Shown here: positions 23,632-30,746 of the stretch, piece by piece | Numbering within the stretch: the first letter of the stretch is position 1 | Layout of the letters: each line of letters begins with the position of its first letter | Origin: Leifsonia sp. Root112D2 | GTDB taxonomy: Bacteria > Actinomycetota > Actinomycetes > Actinomycetales > Microbacteriaceae | Direction: 5' to 3' | DNA length: 64,000 nt | Assembly (NCBI RefSeq): GCF_001424905.1 | Contig: NZ_LMCU01000001.1 | Coordinates: 1,667,480 to 1,731,479 of the forward strand | Made by a program: the position numbers and the translations under genes | The notes under the pieces: generated by a model | Database searches by the model: none | What the model saw: the letters and a program-made list of their open reading frames with translations, nothing else | What the model was told of the DNA's origin: nothing

Positions 23632-24830
23632 GCGAGCAGGCGAACGGGGCGCGCGCAGGCGAAGCGCGCGCTGACGGGGCGCCGCAGCGGCCCGCCGTCG
23701 GGTTCCGCGAGGCCGTCATCGACCTCGGGGCGCTCGCCCGCAACGTCGCACGGCTGCGCGCGACCGTCGGAACACCCCATGTGATGGCCGTGGTCAAGGC
23801 GAACGGATACGGTCACGGTGCCGTTGAGAGCGCCCGAGCGGCGCTTGCCGGCGGCGCGGACTGGCTCGGGGTGGCCGACGTTGCTGAGGGGCTCGCGTTG
23901 CGTGATGCAGGCATTCGCGCTCCCGTGCTTGCCTGGCTGCACGAGCCCGAGACCGACTTCGCGCCGGCCGTCGCGGCCGGCATCGACATCGGCATCTCTT
24001 CCGTCGAACAACTCGACGCGGTGGCGGATGCCGTGGTGCGCGTGAGCGAGGCGACTCCGGATGCCGGTGGGCCGGCATCCGTGCAGCTCAAGCTCGAGAC
24101 GGGGCTGAGTCGCAATGGCTTGTCGCAGCCCGAGTGGCCGGCAGTCTTCGCCCGGGCACGCGAGTTGGAGCAGGCGGGCACGATTGCGGTGCGCGGCCTC
24201 TTCAGCCACCTCTCCAACGCCTCGCCCGATGACGACGCGCAGGCGATCGAGTTGTTCGACGGCGGCGTCGAGGCGGCCCGTGCAGCAGGCCTCGCACCTG
24301 AACTGCTGCACATCGCGGCATCGGCGGCGGCACTGCGCATTCCGCGGGCGCGATACAACCTGGTGCGTCTCGGCATCACGATCTACGGCCTCTCGCCCTT
24401 CGGCGACCAGTCTTCGGCCGAACTCGGGCTCACGCCCGTGATGACGCTGCGTGGGCGGGTCGCCGCGGTACGCCGCGCCGCAGCCGGGGCGGGGGTCTCC
24501 TACGACTACACATACCGCACCACGCGCGCAACGACGCTCGTGCTCGTGCCGCTCGGTTACGCCGAGGGGGTGCCGCGCGCGGCCTCGAACGGCGCCGCCG
24601 TGTCGATCGGCGGGCGCCGTTTCGCCATCTGCGGCCGGGTCGCGATGGACCAGTTCGTCGTCGACGTGGGCGATCTGCCGGTCGCCGTGGGCGACGAGGT
24701 GGTGCTCTTCGGCGACCCCGAGACCGGCGTGCCGAGCGCCGACGACTGGGCACGCGAGGTCGGCTCCATCAACTACGAGATAGTGACGCGCATCGGTTCC
24801 CGCGTGCGGCGCACCTTTCTGCAGCCGTGA
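23628..24830 (+). CDS. alr: alanine racemase
   Basis: PLP enzyme making D-alanine for peptidoglycan. Catalytic Lys57 lies in VMAVVKANGYGHG and the second catalytic Tyr (about 292) in GVSYDYTYRTT. The C-terminal barrel shows CGRVAMDQFVVDVG and SINYEIVTRIGSRVRR. The first ~22 residues (ARAGEARADGAP) are a low-complexity extension, but no later start is better. 400 residues. Overlaps acpS and tsaE by four bases on each side, so the three are probably translated as a coupled set. Confidence 0.96.
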   Translation: MSEQANGARAGEARADGAPQRPAVGFREAVIDLGALARNVARLRATVGTPHVMAVVKANGYGHGAVESARAALAGGADWLGVADVAEGLALRDAGIRAPVLAWLHEPETDFAPAVAAGIDIGISSVEQLDAVADAVVRVSEATPDAGGPASVQLKLETGLSRNGLSQPEWPAVFARARELEQAGTIAVRGLFSHLSNASPDDDAQAIELFDGGVEAARAAGLAPELLHIAASAAALRIPRARYNLVRLGITIYGLSPFGDQSSAELGLTPVMTLRGRVAAVRRAAAGAGVSYDYTYRTTRATTLVLVPLGYAEGVPRAASNGAAVSIGGRRFAICGRVAMDQFVVDVGDLPVAVGDEVVLFGDPETGVPSADDWAREVGSINYEIVTRIGSRVRRTFLQP

Positions 24831-25384
24831 GTGCGCAGCCAGCCGAGGTACGGCGCATCGACACCCCGGAGCAGATGGAGCAGTTCGGCCACGAGTTGGC
24901 CGCGAGGCTATGCCCCGGTGACCTCGTCGTGCTCACCGGCGCGCTCGGCGCGGGAAAGACCACGCTGACGCGCGGACTCGGCGACGGGCTGGGCGTGCGG
25001 GGGCCGGTGACGAGCCCGACCTTCGTGCTGGCGCGCACGCATCCGAGTCTCACGGGCGGCGCACCGCTCGTGCATGTCGATGCCTACCGGCTCGGCAGTG
25101 CCATGGAACTCGACGATCTCGACATCGACTTCGCCCGCTCGATCACGGTGGTCGAATGGGGTGCGGGCATGCTCGACGGCGTCGCCGAATCCTGGCTGGA
25201 GGTCGTGATCGAGAGGCCGACGGGCGCATCCGGTGGCGCGGGCGGCCTCACACGCGGCAGCGGCGCGACTGGCAGCACGACGGATGCCGATGCCGATGCC
25301 GATGCCGATGCCGTGCTCGCCCTCGACGCCCCCGAGCCACGCACCGTCACCATCACGGGCCACGGAGGGCGCTGGCGCGCCTGA
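24827..25384 (+). CDS. tsaE: tRNA threonylcarbamoyladenosine biosynthesis ATPase TsaE
   Basis: ATPase that works with TsaB and TsaD to make t6A at tRNA position 37. Walker A GALGAGKT is at residues 38-45; SPTFVLARTH, HVDAYRLGSAMELDDLDID and VVEWGAGML are family blocks. At 185 residues it is longer than typical (about 150-160). The extra ~40 residues near the C-terminus are Gly/Ala/Thr-rich and contain a (Asp-Ala)5 run from a pure GATGCC hexanucleotide repeat. tsaB and tsaD follow downstream. Confidence 0.93.
   Translation: MSAQPAEVRRIDTPEQMEQFGHELAARLCPGDLVVLTGALGAGKTTLTRGLGDGLGVRGPVTSPTFVLARTHPSLTGGAPLVHVDAYRLGSAMELDDLDIDFARSITVVEWGAGMLDGVAESWLEVVIERPTGASGGAGGLTRGSGATGSTTDADADADADAVLALDAPEPRTVTITGHGGRWRA
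25283..25312 (+). repeat. GATGCC hexanucleotide repeat (5 copies) within tsaE
   Basis: Five exact tandem copies of GATGCC encode DADADADADA in the non-conserved part of TsaE. Change in copy number would keep the frame. Confidence 0.9.
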
Positions 25385-25410
25385 GCGTCGAGCGTCGAGC
25401 TCTGAGCGCT

Positions 25411-25510
25411 CTGCGCATAACTCATGCAGTTTGCCGCAGCCTGCCAGCGCTTCCGCGTGATTCCGGGAGTGGACCGCGCGCATCCGGCGTTCTGCATGAG
25501 TTATGCGCAG
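25411..25510. repeat. perfect 19-bp inverted repeat between tsaE and tsaB
   Basis: CTGCGCATAACTCATGCAG (25411-25429) and its exact reverse complement (25492-25510) are separated by 62 bases. The 200-base gap has no plausible gene. The lower GC of the arms stands out from the surroundings. Its function is unknown; it could end the tsaE transcript ahead of the tsaB promoter. Confidence 0.8.
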
Positions 25511-25572
25511 GTGGGCGCCGGGAGTCGGCCGCCCCCTTGAGACTGGCCGCAGCCGTGACGCCGCGCGGCGCT

Positions 25573-25584
25573 TAGGCTGGAGGG
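25573..25584 (+). promoter_or_regulatory. -10 element of a probable leaderless tsaB transcript
   Basis: TAGGCT (25573-25578), six bases, then GTG 25585. The intervening GGAGGG could also act as a ribosome-binding site on a longer transcript, but it abuts the start codon too closely. Confidence 0.5.
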
Positions 25585-26205
25585 GTGCTGCTCGCCATCG
25601 ATACCTCCGCCGGATCGAGCGTCGCCGTCGTCGATCGGGACGGGGGCGTACTGGCTGAGCGCTCGGTTGAAGACACGATGCGCCACGCCGAGGTCGTCGG
25701 GCGCTTGATTCACGAGTGCCTGGAGGAATCCGGTGTGGCCGTCCGCGAGCTCTCCGGTGTGGCCGTCGGCATGGGGCCGGGCCCGTTCACCGGACTGCGG
25801 GTCGGCATCGCGGCGGCCCGCACCTTCGCGTTCGGCGCGGCAAAGCCCGTGGTGCCGGTGGTCAGCCACGACGCGATTGCCTTCGAGCGCTACCGCGCCG
25901 GCGCGAGTGGAGGGATGCTCGTGGTCACCGACGCGCGCCGCCGCGAGCTGTACTGGTCGGCCTATGTGGGCGTCGACGAGTTCGGACTGCCGCTGCGGGA
26001 GGACGGGCCCGGGCTGTGCAAGCCCGACGCGGTGCCGCATCCGCAGTTGAACCGCGTGGATGCCGCCGTCGTCTCCGCCGGCGCGCTGGGCATGCTCGCT
26101 GAATTCCTGTTCCTGCACAAGCGCGCCTTCGCCGGCGACGAGCCGCTCTATCTGCGCTCCCCGGATGTGACGCTCTCCGCAGGCCGCAAGCGGGTCAGCC
26201 GATGA
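25585..26205 (+). CDS. tsaB: tRNA threonylcarbamoyladenosine biosynthesis protein TsaB
   Basis: Inactive ASKHA-fold partner that dimerises with TsaD in t6A synthesis. MLLAIDTSAGSSVAVVDRDG opens the fold (a 20-residue block), followed by VAVGMGPGPFTGLRVGIAAA, the characteristic TsaB helix. 206 residues, near the family norm. Stop overlaps rimI (ATGA). The tsaB-rimI-tsaD order is classical in actinobacteria. Confidence 0.95.
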   Translation: MLLAIDTSAGSSVAVVDRDGGVLAERSVEDTMRHAEVVGRLIHECLEESGVAVRELSGVAVGMGPGPFTGLRVGIAAARTFAFGAAKPVVPVVSHDAIAFERYRAGASGGMLVVTDARRRELYWSAYVGVDEFGLPLREDGPGLCKPDAVPHPQLNRVDAAVVSAGALGMLAEFLFLHKRAFAGDEPLYLRSPDVTLSAGRKRVSR

Positions 26206-26714
26206 GCGGCCACAGCTGGCAGATGCGCCGGGCGACCGAGGCCGATCTCGAGGCGATCATGCTGCTCGAATCCTCGATCTTCGCGAGCGACGCCTGGTCG
26301 AGCGAGACGATGCGCGGCGAGCTGGGGAACCCGCACGCGTACTACCTGGTCGCGTTTGAGCCCGAGAACCCGGATGCCATCGCCGGCTACGCGGGACTGC
26401 TCGCGCCCCGGGGCGCCCCCGAGAGCGACATCCAGACGATCGCCGTCGACGAGAACGCCCGGCGCCACGGTCTCGGGCGTGCGCTCATCGGCAGCCTTGT
26501 GGGGGAAGCCCGCAGGCGCGGGGCGAAGGAGATCTTCCTGGAGGTGCGTGCCGACAATCCCGGTGCGCAGCGGCTGTATGCGGAGTTCGGATTCGAGGAG
26601 CTGGGTGTGCGCCGTGGCTATTACCAGCCCGACAATGTGGATGCGATTGTGATGCGCCTGCTCGTCACAGATCCTGCCACTGCGCTCGCCGTCGGGAGCG
26701 AGGTCAGCCCATGA
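26202..26714 (+). CDS. rimI: ribosomal protein S18 alanine N-acetyltransferase
   Basis: GNAT-fold acetyltransferase of 170 residues. RRATEADLEAIMLLESSIFASDAWS is the N-terminal block typical of RimI (read in two parts), QTIAVDENARRHGLGRALI is the acetyl-CoA motif A with RxxGxG, and EVRADNPGAQRLYAEFGFEE is the C-terminal motif. The assignment as RimI rests on these and on its place between tsaB and tsaD; the actual protein target in actinobacteria is less certain. Overlaps both neighbours by four bases. Confidence 0.9.
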   Translation: MSGHSWQMRRATEADLEAIMLLESSIFASDAWSSETMRGELGNPHAYYLVAFEPENPDAIAGYAGLLAPRGAPESDIQTIAVDENARRHGLGRALIGSLVGEARRRGAKEIFLEVRADNPGAQRLYAEFGFEELGVRRGYYQPDNVDAIVMRLLVTDPATALAVGSEVSP

Positions 26715-27778
26715 ACCGCGACAACCCTCTCGTTCTCGGCATCGAGACCTCCTGCGACGAGACCGGCATCGGCGTCGTGCGCGGCACCCGACTGCTCTCC
26801 AACACGATCTCCTCGTCCATGGAGCAGCACGCCCGCTACGGCGGTGTCGTGCCCGAGGTGGCGGCCCGCGCCCACCTCGAGGAGATGGTGCCCGCGTTGC
26901 GGGCCGCCGTCGCCGACGCGGGCATCGAACTCGCCGACCTTGACGCGATAGCCGTGACGAGCGGACCCGGTCTCGCGGGCGCGCTCATGGTGGGCGTCGG
27001 TGCCGCCAAGGCCCTCGCCCTCGCCCTCGGCAAGCCCATCTACGCCGTCAACCATCTGGTCGGTCACGTCGGTGCCGACCTGCTCGACGCCGACGGAGGG
27101 CCCGGCCGCGCGGTCGATCTGCCCACCATCGCGCTGCTTGTCTCGGGCGGGCACACCTCGCTGCTGCACGTGCGCGATCTTGTCGGCGACGTTGATCTGC
27201 TCGGCGAGACCATCGACGACGCCGCCGGGGAGGCCTTCGACAAGGTGGCCCGAGTACTCGGGCTGCCGTATCCGGGAGGTCCGCAGATCGACGCGCTCGC
27301 GGCATCCGGAGACCCGAAGGCGATTCGTTTTCCGCGCGGGCTCAGCCTGCCCAAGGACATGGCGAAGCACCGCTACGACTTCTCCTTCTCGGGGCTGAAG
27401 ACCTCGGTGGCGCGCTGGGTGGAGCAGCGACAGGATGCCGGCGAGGCCGTGCCCGTCGAAGACGTCGCGGCGAGCTTTCGCGAGGCCGTCGCCGACGTGC
27501 TGCTCACCAAGGCCATCGCCGCCTGCACCGAGCGAGAGGTTCCGCGGCTGCTGCTCGGTGGCGGCGTGGTGGCCAACGCACGCATCCGCGAGCTTGCGGC
27601 CGAACGCGCGCAGGCCGCCGGCATCGCCCTGCGCATTCCCGCCCTGTCGCTTTGCACCGACAACGGGGCCATGATCGCGGCCCTCGCCGCGCAGCTGATC
27701 ATGGCAGGCCACGAGCCGTCCTCGCTCGATTTCGGGGCGGATTCGACGCTGCCCGTCACCGAGATTCAGGTGCCGTAG
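26711..27778 (+). CDS. tsaD: tRNA threonylcarbamoyltransferase TsaD
   Basis: Catalytic subunit that transfers threonylcarbamoyl to A37 of ANN-decoding tRNAs. VLGIETSCDETGIGVV starts the ASKHA fold; the metal-binding HxxxH is His115/His119 in NHLVGHVGAD. LVSGGHTSLL, DDAAGEAFDKVARVLGLPYPGGP and LLGGGVVANARIREL are present, with the final metal Asp near LCTDNGAMIA. 355 residues, intact. Last gene of the tsaB-rimI-tsaD operon. Confidence 0.97.
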   Translation: MNRDNPLVLGIETSCDETGIGVVRGTRLLSNTISSSMEQHARYGGVVPEVAARAHLEEMVPALRAAVADAGIELADLDAIAVTSGPGLAGALMVGVGAAKALALALGKPIYAVNHLVGHVGADLLDADGGPGRAVDLPTIALLVSGGHTSLLHVRDLVGDVDLLGETIDDAAGEAFDKVARVLGLPYPGGPQIDALAASGDPKAIRFPRGLSLPKDMAKHRYDFSFSGLKTSVARWVEQRQDAGEAVPVEDVAASFREAVADVLLTKAIAACTEREVPRLLLGGGVVANARIRELAAERAQAAGIALRIPALSLCTDNGAMIAALAAQLIMAGHEPSSLDFGADSTLPVTEIQVP

Positions 27779-27792
27779 CGCCAAGCATCCGC

Positions 27793-27805
27793 TAGTGTCA
27801 TGGGC
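27793..27805 (+). promoter_or_regulatory. -10 element before the DUF4190 gene
   Basis: TAGTGT (27793-27798), seven bases, then ATG 27806: the same leaderless-type spacing as glmS. It supports ATG 27806 over ATG 27800, which sits one base from the -10. Confidence 0.5.
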
Positions 27806-28297
27806 ATGACGAGCGTGCCCCCCGACCAGCCGACCGAGCCACAGCAACCGCCGCAGCCGCCCGAGCCGCCGCAGCCGCAGGACCCGCCCCAGCCGCAGTA
27901 TAGCGCGCCCCAGTACGTCGAAACACAGCCGCAGTATGCCGCCCAGGCCCCTGCGCCCGTCGGATACTCCCAGCCCGCGGCGCAGTACCCACAGGCATAC
28001 CCGCCACAGTATGGCTACGCTGCGGCAGCGCCGCGCACCAATGTACTCGCCATCATCGCCCTCGTGCTCTCACTCATCAGCGTGAGCATCGGGGGAGTCA
28101 TCACGGGGCACATCGCGCTTTCGCAGATCAAGAAGACGGGCGAGCAGGGTCGCGGGCTCGCCCTCGCCGGCCTGATCATCGGCTACATCGGCAGCGCCGG
28201 ATGGGTGCTTTTCTGGGTGTTCCTGATCGTTGCCCCGCTCATCTTCGCGGCAACCATGGCCACCACGATGGGGAGCCTCGACTACAGCGGAACCTAG
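27806..28297 (+). CDS. DUF4190-type small membrane protein with Pro/Gln-rich N-terminus
   Basis: A 163-residue protein of unknown function. Residues 1-75 are low-complexity (Pro, Gln, Tyr, Ala; PPQPPEPPQPQDPPQPQ). Two membrane segments follow (VLAIIALVLSLISVSIGGVI and AGWVLFWVFLIVAPLIFAA), flanking the DUF4190 hallmark GHIALSQIKKTGEQGRGLAL. The proline-rich part is expected to be cytosolic. Such proteins are common in actinobacteria and often occur in pairs, as with the next gene. Confidence 0.8.
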   Translation: MTSVPPDQPTEPQQPPQPPEPPQPQDPPQPQYSAPQYVETQPQYAAQAPAPVGYSQPAAQYPQAYPPQYGYAAAAPRTNVLAIIALVLSLISVSIGGVITGHIALSQIKKTGEQGRGLALAGLIIGYIGSAGWVLFWVFLIVAPLIFAATMATTMGSLDYSGT

Positions 28298-28330
28298 GGC
28301 GATGCCTTCAGCCATGGGGAGTTCTCTCCA

Positions 28331-28360
28331 TTGACACCCCTTGTTCAGGGCTGACACTAT
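28331..28360 (+). promoter_or_regulatory. promoter of the gene at 28406
   Basis: Consensus TTGACA (28331-28336), 18 bases, CACTAT (28355-28360). Leader of about 40 bases with GAGAGGAG ahead of ATG 28406. Confidence 0.6.
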
Positions 28361-28405
28361 GGTCTGCGCGTAAGCACTTCAAACATCGAGAGGAGATTGG
28401 TCCCC

Positions 28406-28885
28406 ATGACCGATCCGAATATTCCCAACGAGCCGGCTAACCCCGAGCAGCCCGTGGGTGGCCAGGCGCCCGGTGCCCCGGTTCCCCCGGCACCGCCCGC
28501 GGCACCCGCCGCACCCGCAGCGGGAACCCCGTATGGCGCACCGCCTGCGGCTCCTCAGGGTGCTCCGTACGCGACCGGTGGCCCCGTGAAGAAGTCGCCG
28601 ATCCTCAGCATCATCTCGCTCATCGCGGGAATCGTGGGTGTCGTCGGATTCTTCGTCGTGTTCATCCCGATCATCGGCTCGATCCTGGAGCTCTTCATTC
28701 CGGCCGCCGCCGTCGTTCTCGGCTTTCTCGGTAAGAAGAAGGAGCCGGCCTCCAAGGGCCTCTGGCTCACCGGTATCGTTCTGGGCTTCGTCGGCCTGGC
28801 CATCGCGATCATCTCGCTCATCCTGTGGATCGTGGCACTCGCCTCGCTCTGCAGCGGTGGAGCGTGCAGCACCAGCGGCTACTAA
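28406..28885 (+). CDS. Pro/Ala-rich small membrane protein, DUF4190-like
   Basis: A 159-residue protein. Residues 1-~65 are Pro/Ala/Gly-rich (PVGGQAPGAPVPPAPPAAPA). Three hydrophobic segments follow, separated by FLGKKKEPASKGLWLTGIV, which resembles the G-x-AL-A-GI block of DUF4190. The C-terminus CSGGACSTSGY has two Cys. ATG 28406 is chosen for its GAGAGGAG; TTG 28397 is the alternative. It has its own promoter and a strong terminator. Function unknown. Confidence 0.75.
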   Translation: MTDPNIPNEPANPEQPVGGQAPGAPVPPAPPAAPAAPAAGTPYGAPPAAPQGAPYATGGPVKKSPILSIISLIAGIVGVVGFFVVFIPIIGSILELFIPAAAVVLGFLGKKKEPASKGLWLTGIVLGFVGLAIAIISLILWIVALASLCSGGACSTSGY

Positions 28886-28901
28886 GGATTTCTTCGGGAC
28901 G

Positions 28902-28931
28902 AGGCCGGGCGACGCGTGTGTCGCCCGGCCT
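28902..28931 (+). terminator. rho-independent terminator
   Basis: 12-bp perfect stem AGGCCGGGCGAC/GTCGCCCGGCCT with a 6-base loop followed by TTTCTC. It ends the 28406 gene and may serve the convergent methyltransferase as well. Confidence 0.88.
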
Positions 28932-28965
28932 TTCTCGTCTCGGCTTCGGCTGGGGTCGAGCGACC

Positions 28966-30156
28966 TCAGCCGAGGCGTTCGACCAGCAGTGCGCTGTGTC
29001 GTCCGGCCACGCGGGTCAGAACGACCGTGGCGCTCTTGGGGCCCTTGAGGCCGAGGCGCTTGCGCAGCGTGGCCGGGTCGACATCCACACCACGCTTCTT
29101 GATCTCGAGAGTGCCGATGCCGCGGGCCTTCAGCGAGCGAGCGAGTTCCTTCTCGGCAAACGGCAGTTGCTCGAGCACCCGAAAACCGGTGGCGAACGGG
29201 GTGCTCACCGGGGCATCCGCGGTGAGCCAGGCGATGCCGTCGCTGAGCATGCGCGCGTCGAGGCTGCGCGCGAGATCGCCGATGAGGCGGGCGCGGATCA
29301 CGGCGCCGTTCGGCTCATACAGGTACTCGCCGAGCGTGCCGGTTTCGGCGTCGGCGCTGTCGGCGTCGGCCGACATCTCGGCTGCACCGTCGGCATCCAG
29401 CACGAGGGCAGAACGACGGATGCCGTCGCGGGCGAGCGCGCCGAACCACAGCCCCAGCTCCACGAGTTGGCCATCGATCGAGACCCATTGCGCCTCGGCG
29501 TCGGCGGGGATCAGCTCGCGGTCGATGCCGGGGCCGAGCTTGATGCCGATCGGCAGACGCTCGGCGAGGCCGAATGCGAAGTCGAGCGACGGCGAATAGT
29601 CGTCGGGGTCGGTGAGTCGCCTGGTGTCGCTGTGGCCGGAGGTGCGCCGTGCCGGGTCAAGGTAGGCGGCGTCGACATCGCCCAGCTCGGTGGTCTCGGC
29701 GGTGCCGTTCTCCACGCTGGCACGAGGAAACGGCGCGAGGTTGTAGCTGGCGATGGCCGCGGTGACTTCGTCGGCATCCACGGCCTTCACGTCGATGTCG
29801 AGGGCGGCAAAGGCCATAGCATCGCCGCCGATGCCGCAGCCGAGATCGGCAACGCGGGTGAGCCCCGCCTGCTGGAAGCGTCCGGCGTGCAGGGCGGCGA
29901 CGCGCAGCCGCGTCGCCTGTTCGAGACCGGCCTCGGTAAACAGCATCCGGCGGGCGAAATCGCCGAATTTAGCCGCAGCCTTGGCGCGGAGTCGGTTCTG
30001 CGTGAGCACCGTGGCGACGAGGCCGGGCGAGTGCCCCTGCTTGCGCAGATCGGCGACGACCCGCACGACGTCTGTGGCCGACCGATACGGGGGCAGCGAG
30101 TCGAGCAGCCGCAATCCCTCGGGTGACAGCAACTCGACGAATTCGCTGCGTTCCAT
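28966..30156 (-). CDS. class I SAM-dependent methyltransferase with THUMP-like domain
   Basis: A 396-residue protein. The SAM-binding motif I is RVADLGCGIGGDAMAFA (about 101-117), followed by an acidic VKAVDADE strand end and AAYLDPARR, which resembles the catalytic DPPR-type motif of nucleic-acid methyltransferases. The C-terminal part (GIGTLEIKKRGVDVDPATLRKRLGLKGP) matches the THUMP-like domain attached to this family. An RNA substrate is likely but unproven. A TAAGTT element six bases before the ATG (30163-30168) suggests a leaderless transcript divergent from groES. Confidence 0.82.
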   Translation of the reverse strand: MERSEFVELLSPEGLRLLDSLPPYRSATDVVRVVADLRKQGHSPGLVATVLTQNRLRAKAAAKFGDFARRMLFTEAGLEQATRLRVAALHAGRFQQAGLTRVADLGCGIGGDAMAFAALDIDVKAVDADEVTAAIASYNLAPFPRASVENGTAETTELGDVDAAYLDPARRTSGHSDTRRLTDPDDYSPSLDFAFGLAERLPIGIKLGPGIDRELIPADAEAQWVSIDGQLVELGLWFGALARDGIRRSALVLDADGAAEMSADADSADAETGTLGEYLYEPNGAVIRARLIGDLARSLDARMLSDGIAWLTADAPVSTPFATGFRVLEQLPFAEKELARSLKARGIGTLEIKKRGVDVDPATLRKRLGLKGPKSATVVLTRVAGRHSALLVERLG

Positions 30157-30189
30157 CTCGCCAACTTACCGCGCGCACGCTGACATTTT

Positions 30190-30216
30190 CTGGCACTCAC
30201 GTTGCAAGAGTGCCAG
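30190..30216. promoter_or_regulatory. CIRCE operator 1 (HrcA site)
   Basis: CTGGCACTC, nine bases, GAGTGCCAG: a perfect 9-bp inverted repeat of the CIRCE type. The -35 of the groES promoter (TTGCAA, 30202-30207) is inside its spacer, so HrcA binding would block polymerase. Confidence 0.85.
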
Positions 30217-30231
30217 TCAAGGTTCTAAACT
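30202..30231 (+). promoter_or_regulatory. groES promoter
   Basis: TTGCAA (30202-30207), 18 bases, TAAACT (30226-30231), lying between and overlapping the two CIRCE elements. Confidence 0.7.
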
Positions 30232-30235
30232 CTAA

Positions 30236-30262
30236 TTAGCACCCTCGGTATGAGAGTGCTAA
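30236..30262. promoter_or_regulatory. CIRCE operator 2 (HrcA site)
   Basis: TTAGCACCC, nine bases, GAGTGCTAA: the CIRCE consensus with one mismatch in the left arm. It covers the predicted transcription start of groES. Confidence 0.92.
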
Positions 30263-30293
30263 CTCCAGTCTTCGTCTAAGAAAGAGGTCAAAC

Positions 30294-30590
30294 GTGTCGG
30301 TCTCCATCAAGCCGCTCGAGGATCGCATCGTCATCAAGCAGGTCGAGGCCGAGCAGACCACTGCTTCCGGTCTGGTCATTCCCGACACCGCGAAGGAGAA
30401 GCCCCAGGAGGGTGAAGTCATCGCGGTCGGCCCCGGTCGCATCGACGACAACGGTAACCGCGTTCCCCTCGACGTCGCCGTCGGCGACAAGGTGCTCTAC
30501 TCCAAGTACGGCGGAACCGAGGTCAAGTTCGGCGCCGACGAGTACCTCGTGCTCTCCGCTCGCGACGTTCTCGCGGTGGTCGTTCACTAA
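30294..30590 (+). CDS. groES: co-chaperonin GroES
   Basis: Lid of the GroEL chaperonin, 98 residues. The mobile loop region EAEQTTASGLVIPDTAKEKPQEG and the C-terminal DEYLVLSARDVLAVV are typical. GTG start with GAAAGAGG upstream. groEL is not next to it (guaB follows, after a terminator), so the chaperonin must be encoded elsewhere. Heat-shock control by HrcA is indicated by two CIRCE elements. Confidence 0.97.
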   Translation: MSVSIKPLEDRIVIKQVEAEQTTASGLVIPDTAKEKPQEGEVIAVGPGRIDDNGNRVPLDVAVGDKVLYSKYGGTEVKFGADEYLVLSARDVLAVVVH

Positions 30591-30606
30591 GCATTTCGTA
30601 CCATCA

Positions 30607-30640
30607 CAGAAGACCCGGGTGTTCGCATCCGGGTCTTCTG
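30607..30640 (+). terminator. terminator after groES
   Basis: 12-bp perfect stem CAGAAGACCCGG/CCGGGTCTTCTG with a 10-base loop, followed by CATTTG. It makes groES a single-gene transcript. Confidence 0.85.
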
Positions 30641-30746
30641 CATTTGCGCCGCAGGAATAGGTACAGCTTTCTACCGTTAACATGGAATATCCCCCTCGAT
30701 GGCGTCGGGCGGATAACCTCCATACTCGCGACCTCAAAGGGGTGTA

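Noticed and set aside
21279..24311. 1,010-codon reverse open frame across glmS, acpS and alr
   Set aside because: It is antisense to three clearly conserved genes and its composition (His, Arg, Gly, Asp) is typical of a shadow frame.
25411..25510. Inverted repeat as an insertion sequence
   Set aside because: Only 62 bases lie between the arms, with no transposase and no visible target duplication.
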